From NCBI GenBank assembly GCA_026388365.1, contig JAPLJW010000276.1, positions 1-32,698 of the forward strand: 32,698 nucleotides of DNA, in the 5' to 3' direction. Source of the DNA: Deltaproteobacteria bacterium. GTDB lineage: Bacteria > Desulfobacterota > Syntrophia > Syntrophales > UBA5619. The notes under the pieces were generated by a model. It was not told the DNA's origin and did no database searches. It saw only the letters and a list, made by a program, of their open reading frames with translations. Both the position numbers and the translations under genes were made by a program. Below are positions 25,668 to 32,698 of the stretch, piece after piece (the stretch's first letter is position 1; each line of letters starts with the position of its first letter).

Positions 25668-27056
25668 ATGATCACAGAAGGGGTCAAACAAAAAATCCGT
25701 GATATCGTGGGACCGGACCATGTCCTGGATTCCGAGCTGACCCGCTTCGGCTATTCCTATGATGCCTCGTTCATCCCTCTTCTGCCGGCGAACAAACCCG
25801 ATCTGGTCGTGCGGCCGCTGACCACAGAGGAGGTGTCGCGGGTCATGGCCGTCGCCTGCGAGCATGAGATCCCCGTCACGCCGCGAGGCGCAGCGAGCGG
25901 CCGCACCGGAGGCAGCATCCCGCTCAAGGGGGGCATTTCCCTCTGCCTCGACCGCATGGTGCGGATCGTCGAACTCGACCTGCGGAACATGATGGTGACG
26001 GCGGAGGCCGGGGTTCGCACGATCGACCTCTACAACCACTGCGCCGAAAGAGGGCTCTTCTATCCGCCCGACCCGGCAAGCTGGAAATTTTCCACGGTCG
26101 GCGGCAACGTGGCGGAAAACGCCGGGGGGATGAGGGCCGTCAAGTACGGCGTGACGAAGAACTACGTCATGGGGCTGGAGGTCGTGCTGGCCGACGGCGC
26201 GATCCTCCGGACCGGCGGCAAGGCAATCAAGAACGTGACCGGCTACGATCTGACGAGCCTCTTCACCGGTTCCGAGGGGACGCTCGGCGTCGTCACCCAG
26301 GCCCTGTTCCGGTTGATCCCCATGCCGAAGCGGCGCGGCACCCTGCAGGTGATGTTCCGCACCCTCGACGACGGCTGCCGGACCATCCACACGATGCTTC
26401 AGTCGGGCGTCGTCCCGGCGGCGGCGGAGATCATGGACCGGACCTGCCTGGAGGTCGTCGCGCGCCACCTCAAGACGGATCTCGACCCGGAGGTCGGCGC
26501 CTGCACCATCATCGAAATCGACGGCGACGACGATGCGGCCCTTGAAACCCAGGCCAACCGCATCGAGGAAGCGGCGAAGCTTTGCGGCGCCCTGGCGTTC
26601 CGCACGGCCCGGTCCCAGCAGGAGGCGGACGACATCTGGGCCGTCCGGCGGGGTATCAGTTCCGCCGTCGCTGCCCTCGCGCCCAACCGCATCGGCGAGG
26701 ACATCTCGGTTCCCCGCGACGCCTTCCCGGAGGTGGTGCGCCGCATCCGGGAGATCTCCGAAAAACAGGGGCTTCCGATCGCCGTATATGGCCACGCCGG
26801 CGACGGCAACCTCCACCCCTCCATCCTGTGCGACCTGGGCAAACCGGGCGAGGCGGAGCGGGTCCATCGGGCGGTCGACGATATCTTTGCCGCGGCCCTG
26901 GAGGTCGGCGGGACCCTCTCCGGCGAGCATGGCATCGGCATCACCAAGCGGCCCTACATCGCGGGCGCCCTGGGGGATATCGGCGTCCGGACCCTCAAGG
27001 CCGTCAAGGCGGCCCTCGACCCGAAGGGGATACTGAACCCGGGGAAGATATGGTGA
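25668..27056 (+). CDS. glcD: FAD-binding 2-hydroxy-acid oxidase/dehydrogenase, GlcD type
   Basis: The 462-residue flavoprotein starts at ATG 25668 (MITEGVKQ), preceded by GGGAGGTATGGAGA; the earlier GTG at 25641 has no ribosome site. FAD (PCMH) domain motifs are PRGAASGRTGGSIPLKGG, STVGGNVAENAGGMRAVKYG and GYDLTSLFTGSEGTLG. The C-terminal cap has GHAGDGNLHPS and SGEHGIGITKR. It oxidises glycolate, D-lactate or a related 2-hydroxy acid. An Fe-S partner of GlcF type starts 166 bases downstream on the same strand, matching the usual GlcD-GlcF electron-transfer pair. The substrate is undetermined. Confidence 0.93.
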   Translation: MITEGVKQKIRDIVGPDHVLDSELTRFGYSYDASFIPLLPANKPDLVVRPLTTEEVSRVMAVACEHEIPVTPRGAASGRTGGSIPLKGGISLCLDRMVRIVELDLRNMMVTAEAGVRTIDLYNHCAERGLFYPPDPASWKFSTVGGNVAENAGGMRAVKYGVTKNYVMGLEVVLADGAILRTGGKAIKNVTGYDLTSLFTGSEGTLGVVTQALFRLIPMPKRRGTLQVMFRTLDDGCRTIHTMLQSGVVPAAAEIMDRTCLEVVARHLKTDLDPEVGACTIIEIDGDDDAALETQANRIEEAAKLCGALAFRTARSQQEADDIWAVRRGISSAVAALAPNRIGEDISVPRDAFPEVVRRIREISEKQGLPIAVYGHAGDGNLHPSILCDLGKPGEAERVHRAVDDIFAAALEVGGTLSGEHGIGITKRPYIAGALGDIGVRTLKAVKAALDPKGILNPGKIW

Positions 27057-27222
27057 GCGCGCGTGTTCCGGGGACACGTTCCGATCCCTTCGGGCTTCCG
27101 GAACATCTCCCCGACGCCTCTTCGCGCGCGCCTTGTCTGCGGATTTTTTGCGAAGCCGTCCGGTGATCAGGATTTTTTGGAAAATTTTTCGGTAAGACAA
27201 ACTGATGAAATGAAGGCGTTCC

Positions 27223-28449
27223 ATGGATAATATAAAAGGTCATGATCTGCTCCGGGAGGCCGGAAACAGGGTCAGCCGCTGCGACCGGTGCGGCGCGTGC
27301 CTGCCGGTCTGCCCCCTCTTCGGGGTGAAGGGCGTCGAGGCGACGAGCGCCCGGGGGAAAAACGCGATTGCCCGGGCCTTGGCCGACGGAGGCATCGAGC
27401 CGACGCGGGAGGCGCTCGACGTCGTCAATTTCTGCCTGTTGTGCAGGGCCTGCGTCGATACCTGTCCGGCGAAGGTTCCGACCGACGATGCGATGGTCGA
27501 CGTCCGCCAGCACCTGACGGATCTGACCGGCGGGGCCAGTGTGAAATACAAGATCGTCGGCGGTGTCCTGAAGAGGCCGGGTATTGTCAAGGCTGCCTCT
27601 GCGGCGTTGTCGATCCTGCGCCGGTCCGGTCTCAACCGCCTGTTTCCCTACGGCATGGCGCCGGAAGAGTACACCCGGGCCCATTTTCTCACCGCGTTTG
27701 CGGGGCCCGCGGCCCTTGGCCGGCAGGCGCCGCCCTCCGGCGTGACCGTGACCGGTAAGACAAAAGTGGCCTATTTCCGGGGCTGCGGGATGGAGATGAT
27801 GTTTCCGGAGGCCGCCGCCCAGACCCGCAAGATCCTGCGGGGCACCACCCATCTCCGGGAGCCGGGGAACGTCTGCTGCGGCCTGCCCCATCTTGCCCAC
27901 GGCCTGCGCGAAGGATTCCTTTCCTTGGCCCGGCAGAATATTCGGCTTTTCGAGGAAGCCGATGTCGTCATCAGCGACTGCGCGAGCTGCGGCGCCACCC
28001 TGAAGCACTTGGCCTCGTTTTTTGCGGACGATCCGGCGTGGCGGGACCGCGCGGTGGCCTTCAGCGGCAAGGTGATGGATCTGACGGAATATCTAATAAA
28101 TGTAGGTTACACGCCGCGGCAGAAGACGGACACCGTCTTCACCTATCACGATCCTTGCCATCTGGTGCGGGGCCAAGGGATCACGAGGCCGCCGCGGGAG
28201 CTTCTGAAGGCGGCGGGAAGCTTTGTCGAGATGAAAGAGGCCGACGTGTGCTGCGGGGGCGCCGGGTCTTTCCATGTCGATTATCCCGATGCGGCGGCGC
28301 AGATCCTGGAGAAGAAGCGGCTCAACATTGAAAAGACGGGGGCGGCGGTTGTCGTGACCGGCTGTCCCGGCTGCCTGATCCAGCTTGCAAAGGCGGCAAA
28401 GGCCTCCGGCGGCAAATTCAAGGCCATGCACCTCAGCCAGGTCATCTGA
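27223..28449 (+). CDS. glcF: Fe-S oxidoreductase, GlcF/LutA-type heterodisulfide-reductase-like
   Basis: The 408-residue protein starts at 27223 after GAAGG. Two N-terminal 4Fe-4S motifs, CDRCGACLPVCP and CLLCRACVDTCP, are followed by two cysteine-rich CCG domains: GNVCCGLPHLAHGLREG with CASCG, and DVCCGGAGSF with GCPGC. This is the GlcF architecture. It should accept electrons from the upstream GlcD flavoprotein and pass them to a quinone or other carrier. A hairpin (TGTTCCGG at 27063 with CCGGAACA at 27097) lies in the gap between the two genes. Confidence 0.92.
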   Translation: MDNIKGHDLLREAGNRVSRCDRCGACLPVCPLFGVKGVEATSARGKNAIARALADGGIEPTREALDVVNFCLLCRACVDTCPAKVPTDDAMVDVRQHLTDLTGGASVKYKIVGGVLKRPGIVKAASAALSILRRSGLNRLFPYGMAPEEYTRAHFLTAFAGPAALGRQAPPSGVTVTGKTKVAYFRGCGMEMMFPEAAAQTRKILRGTTHLREPGNVCCGLPHLAHGLREGFLSLARQNIRLFEEADVVISDCASCGATLKHLASFFADDPAWRDRAVAFSGKVMDLTEYLINVGYTPRQKTDTVFTYHDPCHLVRGQGITRPPRELLKAAGSFVEMKEADVCCGGAGSFHVDYPDAAAQILEKKRLNIEKTGAAVVVTGCPGCLIQLAKAAKASGGKFKAMHLSQVI

Positions 28450-29290
28450 GACGGGTACCTCTGATTATAATTCCGAGAAAACGATACAAGGCCATATCCA
28501 ACAAGTACCTCCAGAAACACGGCGGATGAGGAGTTTGCACCACAACAGTTCAGTTGAGTGCATTGACATCGGTTTGCAATGTGCGCTGTCTTTGTGAATG
28601 CGTTAATTGACTGGCTCATTGAATGCGGGTTGAAAGATGCACGGCTCGGACCGCACATTTTGGGTTCATGCGGATTACCGACAACTTCCTGTAAGTCATA
28701 TACGCATGATTTTCTTTTCATTACGGATTCGAAGTATAATCGTCAATGTCTTGCAAACAGATGTCGTCTATAAAATATTTTGCACGACATGACTCCGCCT
28801 TCCGACGACAGGCTGGACGGAATGTTCTTGACACTGCCCGATGGCGGAAAAGACCTGCAGGAGCCGGGAATTGAAACCTGGAACGGTCAGAAGTGGCTGC
28901 GCCTCGGCAGTTACCTCTATCGCCCCCTGTCAGGCATTTCACTCCTTGCTTCGGGACCGTCCACAATTTCCATCCCGTATAATCGTGATGGAGGGGAATA
29001 TGGACTGGCTCCCCCGGGTACCGGTCATTTGCTCATAATCTTCGGTTGCCATCTCCATTCTGGCAACTCCACATTCCATGCGTTTATTTTTTATTTCCAT
29101 GTCCGTTATTATTTCTTGCAAAACACCTGTGGCTTGTGGTAGAGGAGTATCAGATATACCATATCTTGTATCTGTTATCCTTTGGCAACGTGCAAGATAT
29201 CGGTGCTGGATGTCTTAACCGGGCTGCAGAACATATAAGGAGAGAGGTACGCATCAACCGGGTAAACCAGAACAGGATTGGTGACCAATT
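28450..29290. other. 841-base stretch without a supportable gene, AT-richer than its surroundings
   Basis: Several short frames exist here, but none has a ribosome site plus recognisable protein features. A+T content rises, especially after 28700, and codon-like GC skew disappears. It begins the decayed, probably rearranged region that continues to about 31200. I see no tRNA, IS end or CRISPR in it. Confidence 0.6.
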
Positions 29291-29929
29291 ATGAGTAAAT
29301 TATTTCTTGATATTTTAGGCAATAAAGAACTTGTCGATGGTTACCAAATTGAAGATTCCATAGCCCAAAAATACAATTTGAAACCCGGTACTATATGTCC
29401 GTTTACGCACTTAAGTGTGGAAACTTTATCTCCTGAGACAGTTCGCAAGGCAGAAGAAGCTGAGCGTCTGAAGGAAATAAAACAGCAAAAACAAGCTCTC
29501 AGAAAAGAAAACCCTTCTGCTGTTGACAGCAAGATTTCAGGATATGTTGTTGACAGAAAAGCACCGACAAAGCGTATTAACCATCCTGGTGAGTCTCACG
29601 ATTTCGCACGCAGGAGGGCACGGTCAGGCCGGGGCCCGGTGAGGCGGAATCTCATATTGGAAAGGGAGGAGGTTCGTATGGAAACAGCGAAGAAGGTTCC
29701 AGCAAAACCAGCGAAGGTCGCGGCAAAGGCCCCTGCCAAAAAAACAAAGGCCCCCGTGAAGGCTCCGGCAAAAGCGGCGGCGAAACCGGCCAAAGCCAAG
29801 GCAAAAGCGGTCGCTAAAAAACCGGCCAAAGCCAAGGCAAAAGTGGTCGCTAAAAAACCGGCCAAAGCCAAAGCAAAAGCGGTCGCTAAAAAACCGGCAG
29901 CCAAGAAACCGGCCAAAGCGAAGAAATGA
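29291..29929 (+). CDS. Composite frame: unknown N-terminal segment joined in frame to an H1-like tail
   Basis: A single 212-codon frame runs from 29291 to 29929. The first 100 or so residues (MSKLFLDILGNKELVDGYQI..., with a coiled, charged EEAERLKEIKQQKQALRK) come from AT-rich DNA and are not recognised. The next 25 residues are Arg-rich and look like read-through of a leader. The last 84 are a histone H1-like protein with its own strong ribosome site at 29678. The join may be a deletion scar that removed the stop of the first gene. The ATG at 29291 itself has only a weak ribosome site. Confidence 0.4.
   Translation: MSKLFLDILGNKELVDGYQIEDSIAQKYNLKPGTICPFTHLSVETLSPETVRKAEEAERLKEIKQQKQALRKENPSAVDSKISGYVVDRKAPTKRINHPGESHDFARRRARSGRGPVRRNLILEREEVRMETAKKVPAKPAKVAAKAPAKKTKAPVKAPAKAAAKPAKAKAKAVAKKPAKAKAKVVAKKPAKAKAKAVAKKPAAKKPAKAKK
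29678..29929 (+). CDS. Histone H1-like Lys/Ala/Pro-rich protein
   Basis: From ATG 29678, just after AGGGAGGAGG, an 83-residue protein is almost entirely Lys, Ala, Pro and Val, starting METAKKVPAKPAKVAAKAP and continuing in KPAKAKAKAVAK repeats. Such bacterial H1-like proteins (Hc1/AlgP-type tails) bind DNA non-specifically and help compact the nucleoid. The strong Shine-Dalgarno favours this start over 29291. Three 36-bp DNA repeats encode the tail, so its length may vary between strains. Confidence 0.7.
   Translation: METAKKVPAKPAKVAAKAPAKKTKAPVKAPAKAAAKPAKAKAKAVAKKPAKAKAKVVAKKPAKAKAKAVAKKPAAKKPAKAKK
29786..29893 (+). repeat. Three tandem 36-bp repeats in the H1-like gene
   Basis: Units 29786-29821, 29822-29857 and 29858-29893 each encode PAKAKAK(A/V)VAKK. 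They differ by only one or two bases. Confidence 0.9.
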
Positions 29930-29953
29930 TTTCCTGACCCCCGCAGAAAAACG

Positions 29954-29993
29954 TCCGCCGGGAACCAAGACACACTATCAGGTTCCCGGCGGA
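29954..29993 (+). terminator. Hairpin after the H1-like gene
   Basis: TCCGCCGGGAACC (29954-29966) pairs perfectly with GGTTCCCGGCGGA (29981-29993). No T run follows, so intrinsic termination would be weak. Confidence 0.6.
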
Positions 29994-30030
29994 TATAACC
30001 CAAGCGGGTGCGGAAAGGAAGTTCTTATTA

Positions 30031-30434
30031 ATGGCCGGGGGGATACAAAGAAATCTCGAGTACACACTGGATGATCGTGTCGCTCTCGTCACCATGCGAG
30101 GCGGGGACAACCTGATCAATCCGGAGTTCACCCAGGAATGTCTATACAGCCTCGATGTCGTTGAGAAGGAAACCGGCGCACGGGTCCTGATCTTTCACTC
30201 CGCACATCCCAAGACCTTCAGTCTCGGCATCGACGTTGAATAGGCGCCAAGGTGATAGAAGAAGGGAACAAGGACCATCTCAGACGGTTCTTCCTTGACC
30301 TGAACACTCTTTTCCTCAGAATCCTGCTCTATCCAATGCCGACAATCGCAGCGATCAACGGTCATATATGCGGCGTGTGCGTGGTATTTGGCTGCTGCTT
30401 CGACTTTAGGTTCATGCGGTCCGACCGCGGATAT
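30031..30434 (+). pseudogene. Crotonase (enoyl-CoA hydratase/isomerase family) fragment
   Basis: The frame from 30031 (ribosome site AAAGGAAG) gives a crotonase N-terminus: DDRVALVTMRGGDNLINPEF, then LIFHSAHPKTFSLGIDVE, and stops at TAG 30241-30243. Homology continues in another frame from 30252 (RRFFLDLNTLFLRILLYPMP, TIAAINGHICGVCVVFGCC, DFRFMRSDRGY) and breaks off near 30434. The gene thus has a stop plus frameshift in the middle and lacks its C-terminal half. The oxyanion-hole glycines of the usual AINGHAFGGG motif are also damaged. It is non-functional. Confidence 0.85.
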
Positions 30435-30550
30435 CGACCGTCGCCAGGCACCCCCGGACGCCGTGAGTACGGTCAAAACCTTGAGGGGCGGTCCGGCTGG
30501 GCGCCAAGTTCGCTATCCCCGTCAACCGCCCTTTCCCGACCGAGCAAACC

Positions 30551-31064
30551 ATGACCCCTCTTTCCCTCCTCTTCATCATTTCCTTTCTGGTGTTTGTCGA
30601 TGTCAGGATCCTGACGCCGGTATTGCCGTCCATCTCGGATTCACTCGGCTCTTCGCCCGGCACGGTCGGTCTCGCCATGACGACCTATTCCTTCGCCTAT
30701 GGCCTGGGACAGCTCGTCTTCGGCCCGCTCTCCGACCGGACGGGGCGCATCGCGGTGGTGCGGGCAGCGAGCATCGGATTCAGCCTCTTTACGATCCTCT
30801 CCGCCCTCACGACGACGGCCTGGCAGTTCATCGGCGCCCGTCTGCTGGTCGGAGCCTTCGCCGGCGGCCCGCGGAAAGGCCTTCTCTCTGTTCGCCTTCA
30901 CGCTGTTTTCGGGGATCGCGACCGGCAGTGCCTTATTTGGAAGGCTGGTGGACGCGGGGCGCTACGAAATAATCTTCGTCATCGCCGGTATCGGCCTGAT
31001 CACCATCGGCCTTGCGACAACCCTCTCTCCGCCGCGCAGCGTGAACGGATCGGAGACTTCTTAA
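30551..31064 (+). pseudogene. MFS transporter with large internal deletion and frameshift
   Basis: The frame from 30551 encodes the first MFS spans, with VLPSISDSLGSSPGTVGLAM and the loop GPLSDRTGRIAVV, up to ARLLVGAFAGG near 30865. The frame then shifts, and the reading to 31064 (KAFSLFAFTLFSGIATGSAL, FGRLVDAGRYEIIFVIAG) resembles the last two spans of the same family. About 200 residues (roughly spans 5-10) are missing. It appears to be the product of an internal deletion and cannot form a transporter. Confidence 0.8.
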
Positions 31065-31227
31065 TCGTCCGGCATGGCAAAGCGAGCTGGGCTATGCGCC
31101 GCCTGGACCCCGAGGCAGGGTTGATAATGCTGAGTTGGGAATAGGGGGGGGAATCGATCCCGCTTCGCTTGTCGTCGGGACCGCCGGAATCCTGCCGGGG
31201 TTCAAAATATTTCAGATATCGTCAGTT

Positions 31228-32166
31228 TCACTCCCAGGCGAAGGGCTTCTCCCGCGCGAAATCCGGGTTGAGCGCCCGGTCGTCGACTTCCTGGGTGTAG
31301 AGCTCCTCGAAGCCCAGGTCGAGCGCGGCGTTGACCACCCGCTCGTACTCCTCCCGCGTCACCCGCCGCCCGAGGAGGGGATGGCGCTGTACGGCCGGGA
31401 TCGGCGTGTACTGGGACATCAGGCTCAGGTGGATAAACGGGGAGACCTCCCGGATCAGCTTCAGCGCAGCGAGGCTGTTGTCCATCCTCCCCGGCAGGAC
31501 GAGGTGGCGGACGAGGATCCCCTGCCGGGCGACGCCCTCCTCGATATCGAGGTCGTCGCCGACCTGGCGGACCATCTCCCGGAGGGAGCTCAGGGCGTGG
31601 CGCGGGTAGTCCGGCACGCCGGAATAACTCTTCCCCGCCTCATCCAGACCGTATTTGAAGTCTGGCAGATAAATCCCGACCATCCCGTCGATCCGGCGGA
31701 GGATCTCTTTCCGCTCGTAACCGCCGCAGTTGAAGACAAAAGGGACGCGCAGGCCCCGTTCCCGGGCGATCCGGAGCGCCTCCATGATCCCGCTCAGGTG
31801 GGGGGTCGGCGTGACCGGTTCGACATTGTGGCATCCCCGGACCTCGAGATCGAGCATGATCCCGGCCAGCTCTTCGGCGGTGACCGGCCTTCCCGCCGGG
31901 GAATGGCTGATCTGGTCATTCTGGCAGTAGATGCACCGGAGGTTGCAGGAGGAGAAGAAAATCGTCCCCGCGCCTCGGCTTCCGGAGAGCGGCGGCTCCT
32001 CGCCGTAATGGGGAAGTGCGGTGCTGATGACCATCCGGGCGTCGAGACGGCAGAACCCCTTAACGCCAGCGATCCGGTCAACCCGGCACATCCGCGGGCA
32101 GAGAACGCAGCGCTTCAGGATCTTCTTCAGAGACTCGATCCGGCGGGCGACAGCCGCACCTTGCAT
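31228..32166 (-). CDS. Radical SAM protein, PflA-related (COG1313)
   Basis: The 312-residue protein starts at 32166 after GGGAGGG. The radical SAM 4Fe-4S motif is CNLRCIYC, following GTIFFSS. An additional N-terminal cysteine set, CVLCPRMCRVDR with GFCRL, is typical of the PflA-like COG1313 group. EPVTPTPHL and YLPDFKYG also match. Relatives are annotated as pyruvate formate-lyase activating enzyme homologues, but no glycyl-radical enzyme is nearby, so the partner is unknown. It converges with the broken MFS gene. Confidence 0.88.
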   Translation of the reverse strand: MQGAAVARRIESLKKILKRCVLCPRMCRVDRIAGVKGFCRLDARMVISTALPHYGEEPPLSGSRGAGTIFFSSCNLRCIYCQNDQISHSPAGRPVTAEELAGIMLDLEVRGCHNVEPVTPTPHLSGIMEALRIARERGLRVPFVFNCGGYERKEILRRIDGMVGIYLPDFKYGLDEAGKSYSGVPDYPRHALSSLREMVRQVGDDLDIEEGVARQGILVRHLVLPGRMDNSLAALKLIREVSPFIHLSLMSQYTPIPAVQRHPLLGRRVTREEYERVVNAALDLGFEELYTQEVDDRALNPDFAREKPFAWE

Positions 32167-32228
32167 GCAAAAAGCCCTCCCGGCACAGCAGCTTCGATAC
32201 CTGAATTTCTCCGTATATGGTCGAAGTT

Positions 32229-32297
32229 GTCATTCTTGTGCAGTCGGTAATCCAGTCATTTCAATATATTCTGGATTTCCGCTTTCACGGGAATGAC
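32229..32297. repeat. Paired 27-nt palindromic repeat
   Basis: Inverted 27-nt arms, 32229-32255 (GTCATTC...ATCCAG) and 32271-32297 (CTGGAT...GAATGAC), flank 15 AT-rich bases. Arm length and orientation match the element at 1662-1737. The left arm is more degenerate. Confidence 0.7.
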
Positions 32298-32341
32298 AAA
32301 GTGGGGACATTTTTCGAGGTCTCCTCTCCGGCGCGAAGCCG

Positions 32342-32698
32342 TCAGATCCTTTCCACCGCATCCTTCAGGCGGCCGCTCGCGATCATCTCCAGAAACTCCT
32401 CGCCGAGCGGGGCGGCCAATTCGACCGTCCGCAGCCAGTTCGCGATCCGCCTTGCCGGATCGTCGATGAAGGTCTCGAAGTCGCCGCGGTCCGGGATCCT
32501 GCCATCCGGGAGACTCTCCACAAAACTCTCCGACGGATAGATCATGATGACGGAGTCGAGAAACGCCTCCGGCGGCCTGCGCTTTTTGAACTTTTTGTCC
32601 ATCCAGCCGGGGATGATCCGCTCCTGGTGGTGAAAAAAGAGGGTCAACCCGCCGCTTCGCGTCCGGTAATCCTGGTTGATGTGATAGTCGATCAGCCC
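32342..32698 (-). CDS. Unknown protein, C-terminal part (5' end outside window)
   Basis: On the minus strand a frame is open from the right edge to the stop at 32342, giving at least 118 residues: GLIDYHINQDYRTRSGG at the edge, then LTLFFHHQERIIPGWMDKKF, SVIMIYPSESFVESLPDGRI and a C-terminal ELAAPLGEEFLEMIASGRLK. An internal TTG start at 32647 is possible, but the frame continues coding-like beyond it, so the gene probably starts outside. The segment is soluble and charged. I do not recognise the family with confidence. Confidence 0.65.
   Translation of the reverse strand, partial: GLIDYHINQDYRTRSGGLTLFFHHQERIIPGWMDKKFKKRRPPEAFLDSVIMIYPSESFVESLPDGRIPDRGDFETFIDDPARRIANWLRTVELAAPLGEEFLEMIASGRLKDAVERI

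Noticed and set aside
23979..27224. 1081-codon minus-strand frame
   Set aside because: Lies opposite rlmL and glcD and has no recognisable domains; the great length reflects GC-rich third positions.
28780..29142. 120-codon frame in the AT-rich gap
   Set aside because: No ribosome site, no family resemblance, and several other frames overlap it equally.
29786..29893. Regularly spaced repeats as a possible CRISPR array
   Set aside because: The 36-bp units are directly adjacent with no spacers and encode the Lys/Ala tail of an H1-like protein.

Overview
The window is high-GC bacterial DNA. Gene content suggests an anaerobic or facultative deltaproteobacterium (Desulfobacterota, Syntrophus-like): an indolepyruvate:ferredoxin oxidoreductase, a phenylacetate-CoA ligase, a TRAP transporter, a GlcD/GlcF pair, a PflA-like radical SAM protein, and intergenic palindromes of the GTCATTCCCGC type. 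This placement is inference; no rRNA or marker gene is present.

Left third (1-15207, nearly all minus strand): three solute-uptake ABC operons. (i) An FbpA-type binding protein (1850-2860) and a double-domain FbpB-type permease that runs off the left edge (1-1615). (ii) A complete ugpB-A-E-C cluster (8834-4475) resembling the E. coli glycerol-3-phosphate importer. (iii) A second ugpB-A-E set (15207-11846) with no ATPase gene, followed by a TrpF-like barrel protein and a PNPOx-fold protein. In all three the binding-protein gene comes first and is separated from the permease genes by strong inverted repeats. An IS91-family remnant lies between (i) and (ii). An intact DDE insertion sequence lies just upstream of the ugpB promoter.

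Middle (15355-20883, plus strand): an aryl-CoA ligase (paaK-like), an ArsB/NhaD-type permease, then iorA and iorB. In front of iorA is a textbook tryptophan attenuator: promoter, 24-codon leader peptide with three consecutive Trp codons, mutually exclusive pairing segments, and a strong terminator. Trp-repressed control of IorAB fits a biosynthetic or salvage role (arylacetate to aryl-CoA to arylpyruvate to amino acid) better than amino-acid fermentation. As read here, iorB is broken by an in-frame TAG and carries a perfect 54-bp tandem duplication.

Right third: a DctPQM TRAP operon (21077-23897) bracketed by two directly oriented 127-bp repeats, an RlmL-like rRNA methyltransferase, and a GlcD/GlcF oxidase pair. 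Then comes a decayed stretch (28450-31200) with an AT-richer unknown ORF, a histone H1-like Lys/Ala protein, a broken crotonase and an internally deleted MFS transporter. The window ends with a minus-strand radical SAM protein and a partial unknown gene.

Most notable: the Trp attenuator on iorAB and its broken iorB; the repeat-flanked TRAP operon; the related promoter-leaders of two ABC operons; the ATPase-less second ugp set; and the TrpF-like protein lacking the catalytic cysteine.
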